Assembly (NCBI GenBank): GCA_942636505.2
Contig: CALOGB020000009.1
Span: 1-64,000, forward strand
Reading direction: 5' to 3'
DNA from: an uncultured bacterium
GTDB taxonomy: Bacteria > Pseudomonadota > Alphaproteobacteria > Sphingomonadales > Sphingomonadaceae
DNA: 64,000 nucleotides
Part shown: positions 57,828-64,000 of the stretch, one piece after another
How the letters are laid out: each line of letters opens with the position of its first letter
Numbering within the stretch: position 1 is the stretch's first letter
Notes under the pieces: model-generated
What the model saw: the letters and a program-made list of their open reading frames with translations, nothing else
Database searches by the model: none
Told to the model about the DNA's origin: nothing
Position numbers and translations under genes: made by a program

Positions 57828-57842
57828 AGTGAAGGAAAAAGA

Positions 57843-60269
57843 ATGTTCGATACCAAGACCGTAAGCGCCCAGTGGGGCGGCAAGACGCTGACGCTCGAGA
57901 CCGGCCGCGTTGCGCGCCAGGCTAACGGCGCAGTCCTCGCCACCCTCGGCGAAACCGTCGTTCTGTGCGCCGTGACGGCTGCACGGACCGTCAAGGAAGG
58001 GCAGGATTTCTTCCCGCTCACCGTCCATTACCAGGAGAAGTTCTCCGCGAGCGGCCGCATCCCCGGCGGCTTCTTCAAGCGTGAGCGCGGCGCGACCGAA
58101 AAGGAGACGCTGACCAGCCGTCTCATCGATCGCCCGATCCGTCCCCTCTTCCCAGAGGGTTTCTACAACGAGATCAACGTGATCTGCCAGGTTCTGTCGT
58201 ATGACGGCGAGAACGAGCCGGACGTCCTCGCGATGGTCGCGGCCTCCGCGGCGCTGACGATCTCGGGTGTGCCGTTCATGGGCCCGATCGGCGCAGCACG
58301 CGTCGGTTACGTCGATGGCGCGTACATCCTCAACCCGACGCTGGAAGAAGCCAAGGCTGGCGATCTCGACCTCGTCGTCGCCGCCACCGGCCAGGCCGTG
58401 ATGATGGTCGAATCGGAAGCCAAGGAGCTTTCGGAAGAGATCATGCTCGGCGCCGTGCAGTTCGCCCACAAGGCCTGCCGCGAAGCCGCCAACCTGATCA
58501 TCGATCTGGCCGAGATGGCTGCTAAGGATCCTTGGGAAATGGCCGAGCAGGCCGATCTCTCGACCGCCAAGGACAAGCTGAAGAAGCTGATCGGCAAGGA
58601 CATCGCGGCCGCCTACAAGGTGACCGACAAGTCCAAGCGGTCCGACCTGCTGAACGCAGCGCGTGCGAAGGGCAAGACCGCATTTGCGGACGCGTCGCCG
58701 CAGGACCAGATGGCTGCCGGCAAGCTGATGAAGAAGCTGGAGGCGGAGATCGTCCGCGGCGCCATCCTCAAGGACGGCACGCGCATCGACGGCCGCACCA
58801 CCACGCAGATCCGTCCGATCGAGGCGATGGTCCACTTCCTCCCGCGCACGCATGGCTCGGCCCTGTTCACGCGCGGCGAGACGCAGTCGATCTGCACCAC
58901 CACGCTGGGTACGCGTGATGCGGAGCAGATGATCGACGGCCTGAACGGGCTTTCGTACGAAAACTTCATGCTGCACTACAACTTCCCGCCATACTCGGTC
59001 GGTGAAGTCGGCCGCTTCGGTGCGCCGGGTCGTCGCGAAGTCGGTCACGGCAAGCTCGCATGGCGCGCGCTGCACCCGGTGCTCCCGACCAAGGAAGAGT
59101 TCCCGTACACGATCCGCGTTCTGTCGGACATCACCGAGAGCAACGGCTCGTCGTCGATGGCGACGGTCTGCGGCGGTTCGCTGAGCATGATGGATGCGGG
59201 CGTTCCGCTGAAGCGTCCGGTGTCGGGCATCGCGATGGGCCTGATCCTCGAGGGCAAGAACTTCGCGGTTCTCAGCGACATCCTCGGCGACGAGGATCAC
59301 CTCGGCGACATGGACTTCAAGGTGGCTGGCACGTCCGAGGGCATCACCACGATGCAGATGGACATCAAGATCGCCGGCATCACCGAGGAGATCATGGGCA
59401 AGGCGCTGGCGCAGGCCAAGGAAGGCCGCGCGCACATCCTGGGCGAGATGGCCAAGGCACTCGACCACACCCGCGAGGAATTGTCGGCGCACGCACCGCG
59501 CATCGAGAGCTTCCAGATCGACAAGTCGAAGATCCGTGAAGTCATCGGCACCGGCGGCAAGGTGATCCGCGAGATCGTCGCGCAGACCGGCGCCAAGGTC
59601 GACATCGACGACGAGGGCGTCATCAAGGTGTCGTCGTCCGACCCCGCGCAGATCGAAGCCGCGATCAAGTGGATCAAGGGCCTCGTCGAGGAAGCCGAAG
59701 TCGGCAAGGTCTATGACGGCAAGGTCGTCAACCTGGTCGATTTCGGGGCGTTCGTGAACTTCATGGGTGGCAAGGACGGTCTCGTCCACGTGTCCGAAAT
59801 CAAGAACGAGCGCGTCGAGAAGGTGTCTGACGCCCTGACCGAAGGCCAGGAGGTCAAGGTCAAGGTTCTCGAGATCGATCCGCGCGGCAAGGTTCGCCTT
59901 TCCATGCGTGTCGTCGATCAGACGACCGGCGAAGAGCTGGAGGACACGCGTCCTGCTCGTGAGCCGCGCGAGGGTGGCGGCGGCGAAGGTGGGCGTGGTC
60001 CACGCGGTCCGCGTCGTGATGGCGATGGCGGTCGTGATGCTGGCGGCAACGGCGGTGGTCGTGGTCCGCGCGGCGAAGGCGGCGGTGACCGTGGTCCGCG
60101 CGGTCCGCGTCGTGATGGCGATGGCGGTCGTGACGCAGGCGGCAACGGCGGTGGCCGTGGTCCGCGTCGTGACGGCGGCGGCAACGGTGGCGGCGAGCGT
60201 GCTGCACGCACCGACGGCGACAAGGCTCCCGAGTTCGCTCCGGCCTTCCTGACCGGCGATCGCGACTAA
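57843..60269 (+). CDS. pnp: Polynucleotide phosphorylase
   Basis: 808 residues: two RNase PH domains with a helical linker, a KH domain ([20 protein letters not shown], near 565) and an S1 domain ([20 protein letters not shown], near 622). It degrades RNA 3'-5' phosphorolytically. The last 100 residues are Gly/Arg/Asp-rich with a near-exact tandem repeat ([20 protein letters not shown] occurs twice, about residues 719 and 756). AAGGAAAAAGA precedes the ATG. Confidence 0.97.
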   Translation: MFDTKTVSAQWGGKTLTLETGRVARQANGAVLATLGETVVLCAVTAARTVKEGQDFFPLTVHYQEKFSASGRIPGGFFKRERGATEKETLTSRLIDRPIRPLFPEGFYNEINVICQVLSYDGENEPDVLAMVAASAALTISGVPFMGPIGAARVGYVDGAYILNPTLEEAKAGDLDLVVAATGQAVMMVESEAKELSEEIMLGAVQFAHKACREAANLIIDLAEMAAKDPWEMAEQADLSTAKDKLKKLIGKDIAAAYKVTDKSKRSDLLNAARAKGKTAFADASPQDQMAAGKLMKKLEAEIVRGAILKDGTRIDGRTTTQIRPIEAMVHFLPRTHGSALFTRGETQSICTTTLGTRDAEQMIDGLNGLSYENFMLHYNFPPYSVGEVGRFGAPGRREVGHGKLAWRALHPVLPTKEEFPYTIRVLSDITESNGSSSMATVCGGSLSMMDAGVPLKRPVSGIAMGLILEGKNFAVLSDILGDEDHLGDMDFKVAGTSEGITTMQMDIKIAGITEEIMGKALAQAKEGRAHILGEMAKALDHTREELSAHAPRIESFQIDKSKIREVIGTGGKVIREIVAQTGAKVDIDDEGVIKVSSSDPAQIEAAIKWIKGLVEEAEVGKVYDGKVVNLVDFGAFVNFMGGKDGLVHVSEIKNERVEKVSDALTEGQEVKVKVLEIDPRGKVRLSMRVVDQTTGEELEDTRPAREPREGGGGEGGRGPRGPRRDGDGGRDAGGNGGGRGPRGEGGGDRGPRGPRRDGDGGRDAGGNGGGRGPRRDGGGNGGGERAARTDGDKAPEFAPAFLTGDRD

Positions 60270-60298
60270 GCCTTTGCAGCCTCACGGCGAAGGATGAA

Positions 60299-60325
60299 GG
60301 GGCTCGGGAAACCGGGCCCCTTTCT
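60299..60325 (+). terminator. Terminator after pnp
   Basis: GGGGCTCGG, loop GAAA, CCGGGCCCC, then TTTCT. It lies about 30 nt past the pnp stop. Confidence 0.85.
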
Positions 60326-60388
60326 CATGTCAGGCTCGCTTCGCCCCGTTATGCCTTGAGAACATGACTTATATTGGAACGGAGCGGC

Positions 60389-60769
60389 ATGCCGGATGTT
60401 CGAACCGGTATGAATGCCATTGCGAAGTCCGTTATTCTCGTCGTCGATGACGATGCCCTCGTCCGGGTCCATTCCAACCTCGCGCTGGAGGACGCCGGCT
60501 ATGAAGTCGTCGAAGCCAGCAACGCGGCCGACGCCTTGGCGAAGCTCGAAGAACGGCCCGATATCGCCGCGCTGTTCACCGACGTCCGCATGCCGGGAGA
60601 CCTGAACGGCATCGACCTCGCCAATGCCGTGCACGCGCAGCGCCCCGATATCGCGATCTTGGTCACATCGGGTGCCGACAACGGCACCACCGAGGCGCTG
60701 CCCAAGGCCGCGCGGTTCGTGCAGAAGCCCTATACCGGCGCACAACTCAGCAAGCTCCTGCAACTCTGA
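60389..60769 (+). CDS. Single-domain response regulator
   Basis: 126 residues; a receiver domain with no output domain. The acidic pocket is VVDDDALVR, the phosphoacceptor Asp is in LFTDVRMPG, and the Lys is in FVQKPYT. Such stand-alone receivers often act as phosphate relays. ATG 60389 follows GGAACGGAGCGG; ATG 60410 is an alternative. No kinase is adjacent; the nearest is the hybrid kinase at 38.6 kb. Confidence 0.88.
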   Translation: MPDVRTGMNAIAKSVILVVDDDALVRVHSNLALEDAGYEVVEASNAADALAKLEERPDIAALFTDVRMPGDLNGIDLANAVHAQRPDIAILVTSGADNGTTEALPKAARFVQKPYTGAQLSKLLQL

Positions 60770-60906
60770 GCAGTTAACGGACTGGAAGAGTATTCAGGAT
60801 TTTACATCTACTAGTCGAGGCAGTCCTCATTCGTCATGAGTATTGCCCGTTATCAGTATTAGGGCCATCGTCCATCGCTTGAGCATCGACTCGCGGGGGC
60901 GGTCCA

Positions 60907-61638
60907 ATGGCATCGTTAAATAGTGTACGGCCTGCGCAACGGAATGTCGTCGCGAGCGAGCGTCGCTTCTTCCTCGGCATGGCGATAGCGATCGCCGTCA
61001 CGGTGATCTTCGGCTTCACGCTGAATGCCGCGCGAATGAATTGGACGTTTCTCGAACTGCCCTTGCAAGTTCATCTGCACGCCGCCGCATTTCTGGCGTG
61101 GATCATTCTCTACGTCGTGCAGAACTGGCTGGTCGTTCGGGGATCGATCACTTGGCATCGACAACTCGGCGTACTCGGCGCCGTTATCGCAGCGTCGATG
61201 GTCGTACTGGGCATCGTCACCACAGTCGCAGCGATCCAGCAGCACCGCGTACCGCCGTTCTTTCCACCGGGCATTTTCCTCGTGCTCGACGTGCTGGGTG
61301 TGATCGGATTCGGCATTCTGACCGCTTGGGCGATCGCGCTGCGCAAGCAGGCCGCGTGGCACAAGCGACTGATGTTGTGCGGCACGATCCTGGTCATGTC
61401 GCCGGCGCTTGGGCGGATCCTGCCGATGCCGCTGCTCGGCCAGTTCGCGCCGCTTGCGGTGTTTGCGTCGATGGCGGTGTACGTCATAGTGGGGATGATC
61501 TTCGACCTGCGCCTGCGCGGGAAGATACATCCGGCCTACTACTGGGGTGGCGGCGTGCTGGTCGTGACCAACGTTCTGGTCGGTCCGCTCGGCTTCAGCC
61601 CGCCGGTACTGCGGCTGGTCGAGCGCCTTGCCGCGTGA
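60907..61638 (+). CDS. Hypothetical multi-pass membrane protein
   Basis: 243 residues with about seven hydrophobic helices, for example FFLGMAIAIAVTVIFGFTL, LHAAAFLAWIILYVVQNW and VFASMAVYVIVGMIF. His residues within or next to helices (VHLHAAAF, TWHRQLG, AWHKRLM) could bind haem or metal, but no family motif is certain. It stands alone. Confidence 0.75.
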   Translation: MASLNSVRPAQRNVVASERRFFLGMAIAIAVTVIFGFTLNAARMNWTFLELPLQVHLHAAAFLAWIILYVVQNWLVVRGSITWHRQLGVLGAVIAASMVVLGIVTTVAAIQQHRVPPFFPPGIFLVLDVLGVIGFGILTAWAIALRKQAAWHKRLMLCGTILVMSPALGRILPMPLLGQFAPLAVFASMAVYVIVGMIFDLRLRGKIHPAYYWGGGVLVVTNVLVGPLGFSPPVLRLVERLAA

Positions 61639-62188
61639 TTGGGGCCGCGTGATGAGACCAAGTGTCGGGTTCAGTGGGGAGCTTCTGTTGCTCGGTGCTC
61701 CCCGTACCGCCGGTGTCCACTTCTGTTGCCCGGTGTGGCCCGAACCGCGCTTTCGTCCGTATAACTTAGGTCGTTAGACCGTCAGTTATGCGGCAATTGC
61801 GAGTGCTTCGTTATCGTTGGCACTTGTGTATGGGCCGTTGCGGTGGTCCCATTCCGAGCGAAACATAGCGTCGTTGAACACACGTCGATCCTAGTTCGAC
61901 CCCGTCATCGTCCCCCTCTTGCGAAGAGGGCGGTGGTGGAGTCGCCGGGTACTGCCCCCGGGTCCGCTGTGTCTATGACACGCCACGGTTTATCGCCATA
62001 GCCGCCAAGAGAAGATTCCCCCGACGGCATCACCGATATAGGGGGGCCGCATCGATCTGAAAAGCCCGGCCAAATGAAAAGACTAGCGCGGTAACTGCGC
62101 TCCCCCAGATAAATCTCCGATGGGTCAGCACACAGCGTGCCAAACCGCCTTCCGCTCGCCACAAAGCGCGTGCATAGCAACCTGCATT
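61639..62188. other. 550-bp gap before the Rrf2 regulator
   Basis: No supported gene. GGGGAGC/GCTCCCC (61676-61703) could fold just past the upstream gene. The rest holds short frames on both strands without binding sites. The promoter of the Rrf2 gene must lie near its end. Confidence 0.45.
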
Positions 62189-62620
62189 ATGTTGACGCAG
62201 CGCTCCCGCTACGCGCTCCGCGCGATGATCTTCCTTGGCGGCGCCCCCGTCGGTGGCCCTCCCATCCCGATGACGCGGATTGCCGCCGAGGCGAACGTGC
62301 CACGCAAATTCCTCGAGCTGATCCTCGCCGACCTGCGCGAGTCCGGCCTCCTCCACAGCCATCGCGGCAAGATGGGCGGCTATCGCCTCTCGCGGCCGAG
62401 TCATCTGATTTCTCTAGGCGAGATCATTCGGATCATCGAAGGCCCGCTGGCGCTGGTGCCGTGCGTGAGCCGTACGGCGTACCGGCCGTGCCTCGATTGC
62501 AAGAGCGAAGCCGACTGCGCGATCCGCTTTGCGATGATGCGCGTGCGCGACGAGACCGCGCGGATCCTGGATGGGACGAGCCTTGCGGATGCCAACGCCG
62601 AGGAACTGGTAGCAGCGTAA
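62189..62620 (+). CDS. Rrf2-family transcriptional regulator
   Basis: 143 residues. A winged helix (MLTQRSRYALRAMIFL, IAAEANVPRKFLELILADLR, GKMGGYRLSR) and four Cys in the segment PCVSRTAYRPCLDCKSEADC, three of which could ligate an iron-sulfur cluster as in IscR, NsrR or RirA. The spacing is not that of IscR. Likely senses Fe-S status, iron or redox stress; targets not visible. ATG 62189. Confidence 0.88.
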   Translation: MLTQRSRYALRAMIFLGGAPVGGPPIPMTRIAAEANVPRKFLELILADLRESGLLHSHRGKMGGYRLSRPSHLISLGEIIRIIEGPLALVPCVSRTAYRPCLDCKSEADCAIRFAMMRVRDETARILDGTSLADANAEELVAA

Positions 62621-62627
62621 CTCTATC

Positions 62628-62762
62628 TTTCTCCCCTCGGGGAGAAGGTGGCGCGGCAGCGACGGATGAGGGGGAGTTGGGATACGATCCCAAGCCTCAA
62701 GCCCCTCACCCTTCCGTCGCCTACGGCTCCTCCCTCCCTCTCCCCGGCGGGGAGAGGGAAGG
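62628..62762. repeat. Paired palindromic repeat, CTCCCC...GGGGAG type (variant)
   Basis: TTTCTCCCCTCGGGGAGAAG and GATGAGGGGG left; CCCCTCACCCTTCCGTCGCC and CTCTCCCCGGCGGGGAGAGG right. It ends just before the mscL stop. Confidence 0.85.
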
Positions 62763-62765
62763 CGA

Positions 62766-63236
62766 TCACCCCCGCGCCTTCAACTCGTCGCGGATTTCGC
62801 GAAGCAGTGCGATCTCTACCGGCTCCGGCGCAGGTGCGACGACCACCGCCTCTTCCTCGCGCTTCAACCTTGCCGTCTCGCGCTCGATCAGCGCTGCCGT
62901 CCGGTTCACGACGCGCAGGATCATGAAGATAATACCCGCGACGATCACGAAATTGACCAGCTGCGTCGCGAACGCGCCATAGCCGAGCAGCGGCACGCCC
63001 GCCTTCTTCAACGCCGCGTAATCGCTCAGCGAGCCCGCGTAGTTCGCCGGCACCGGCCCCATCCGCCAGAAATAGCTCGAGAAATCGAGCCCGCCGAAGA
63101 TCTTGCCGATCACCGGCATCAACACGTCGTCGGTCAGCGACGTGACGATCTTGCCGAACGCCGCGCCGATGATCACCGCGATGGCGAGATCGAGCACGTT
63201 GCCGCGCATGATGAACGCCTTGAATTCCTTGAGCAT
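62766..63236 (-). CDS. mscL: Large-conductance mechanosensitive channel
   Basis: 156 residues; homopentameric safety valve opening under membrane tension. The amphipathic N-terminus and TM1 (FKAFIMRGNVLDLAIAVIIG, then AAFGKIVTSLTDDVLMP) and TM2 (LVNFVIVAGIIFMILRVVN) are clear. The C-terminal coiled bundle with charged residues follows. Convergent with the Rrf2 gene. Confidence 0.96.
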   Translation of the reverse strand: MLKEFKAFIMRGNVLDLAIAVIIGAAFGKIVTSLTDDVLMPVIGKIFGGLDFSSYFWRMGPVPANYAGSLSDYAALKKAGVPLLGYGAFATQLVNFVIVAGIIFMILRVVNRTAALIERETARLKREEEAVVVAPAPEPVEIALLREIRDELKARG

Positions 63237-63339
63237 CTACGCCCCCTCTGTTGCCCCACCGACGCTAACCATCGATTTCGGTTTCGCCAACCCTGCGGAC
63301 TGTCCTATGAGGGTGACACAGGTATTCAGGAGAGCCCCG

Positions 63340-63936
63340 ATGTCACGTGCCCCAATCGCCCGCGGTACCGCCGCGATCCTCCTCGCATCGGCGCTGGCCG
63401 GGTGCGGGATCAACAGCATCCCGACCGCAGAAGAGACCGCGAAGGCACGCTGGGCCGACGTCCAGAACAATTATCAACGCCGCGCCGACCTGATCCCCAA
63501 CCTCGTCGCGACCGTGAAGGCGGCGGGCGCGCAGGAGAAGGACATCCTCGTCCAGGTGACGCAGGCACGTTCTGCCGCGAACTCGGTGCAGGTTTCGGCC
63601 GCCGATCTCTCCGATCCAGCGAAGATGGAGCAGTATCAGCGCGTCCAGGGTGCCGTCGGCGTGTCGCTCCAACGCTTGCAGGAGGCGTATCCCGAGCTGA
63701 AGAGCCAGGGCAACTACACCACGCTGATGAGCCAGCTCGAGGGTACCGAGAACCGCATCACGATCGCGCGGCGCGACTATAACGGCGCGGTGCAGGCGTA
63801 TAATACCAAGATTCGCACCTTCCCCGACGCGGTCGGCGCGAAGATCTTCTACGGCGCCAAGCCGATGGTGCCGTTCGCGGCGACCACGCCGGGTGCCGAG
63901 ACCGCACCGACGGTGAACTTCGGCAACGCGAGCTGA
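63340..63936 (+). CDS. LemA-family lipoprotein
   Basis: 198 residues. A signal peptide with lipobox (ALAGCG, Cys near residue 20) followed by a helical LemA domain: RWADVQNNYQRRADLIPNLV and LMSQLEGTENRITIARRDYN. Function unknown; often next to TPM-domain proteins. AGGAGA lies 7 nt before ATG 63340; an upstream ATG at 63307 is less likely. Confidence 0.9.
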   Translation: MSRAPIARGTAAILLASALAGCGINSIPTAEETAKARWADVQNNYQRRADLIPNLVATVKAAGAQEKDILVQVTQARSAANSVQVSAADLSDPAKMEQYQRVQGAVGVSLQRLQEAYPELKSQGNYTTLMSQLEGTENRITIARRDYNGAVQAYNTKIRTFPDAVGAKIFYGAKPMVPFAATTPGAETAPTVNFGNAS

Positions 63937-63946
63937 TCGGGGCCCG

Positions 63947-64000
63947 ATGCTCCGCTACCTCCTGACGCTGGCGTTCGCGGTGCTGCTGGGAAGCAATGCC
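63947..64000 (+). CDS. Start of an exported protein, cut by window end
   Basis: Only 18 codons are in the window: LRYLLTLAFAVLLGSNA, which is a signal peptide. It starts 10 bp after the LemA stop. LemA genes are commonly followed by a TPM-domain (YgcG-like) protein, so that is the likely identity; this rests on context alone. Confidence 0.55.
   Translation, partial: MLRYLLTLAFAVLLGSNA

Noticed and set aside
57750..59789. 679-codon open frame antisense to pnp
   Set aside because: A shadow of pnp caused by high GC at third positions; no recognisable protein features.

Overview
The window looks like chromosome from a sphingomonad (Alphaproteobacteria, Sphingomonadales). It is GC-rich and almost entirely housekeeping. 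The best taxonomic marker is a 420-residue serine palmitoyltransferase that, from memory, closely matches the Sphingomonas paucimobilis enzyme in length and sequence. It sits behind a dedicated acyl carrier protein and a CerR-like reductase. The bamA-ompH-fabZ block lacks lpxD, lpxA and lpxB, which fits a cell that builds its outer leaflet from sphingolipids rather than lipid A.

Layout. 0.4-14.7 kb (mostly minus strand): a PilZ protein, rpmE, then the translation/envelope block read from the right as rpsB-tsf-pyrH-frr-uppS-cdsA-dxr-rseP-bamA-ompH-fabZ, and psd-pssA upstream. 14.8-24.3 kb: icd, a CPA2 antiporter, an acyl-CoA ligase, dnaE and an HdeD-like protein. 24.5-29.5 kb (minus): lolC-lolD-GNAT-glutathione peroxidase, a 0.7-kb gap, rsgA and tRNA-Ser(CGA). 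29.7-35.8 kb: hspQ, rplU-rpmA, a GNAT, a divergent TetR/metal-hydrolase pair, obgE and proB. 35.9-38.5 kb: sphingolipid cluster cerR-acpR-spt. 38.6-48.2 kb: hybrid kinase, lptF-lptG, gloA-gloB, two paralogous exported cysteine proteins, a crotonase, two thioesterases and a PQQ-type sugar dehydrogenase. 48.4-60.3 kb (plus): rimP-nusA-tautomerase-rnpM-infB-rbfA, tdk, truB-rpsO and pnp. 60.4-64 kb: receiver protein, membrane protein, Rrf2 regulator, mscL, LemA and the start of one more exported protein.

The most striking feature is a dense population of paired palindromic (REP/BIME-like) elements. I count about twenty in at least eight sequence families. Most lie between genes, but three lie inside genes and are translated in frame: a 55-bp element in dnaE, about 98 bp in rnpM (ylxR) and about 131 bp in truB. 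The dnaE and rnpM copies have clear intergenic relatives in this same window. Two copies of another family end right before proB and rbfA, and their purine-rich arm supplies the apparent Shine-Dalgarno sequence. This resembles the Rickettsia palindromic elements known to sit inside coding genes, in an unrelated lineage with unrelated sequence.

Genes in the minus-strand block and in the nusA-infB block are tightly packed, often with 4-nt stop/start overlaps and GTG or TTG starts. Starts were chosen from ribosome-binding sites and overlaps, so several lie well inside the longest open frame.
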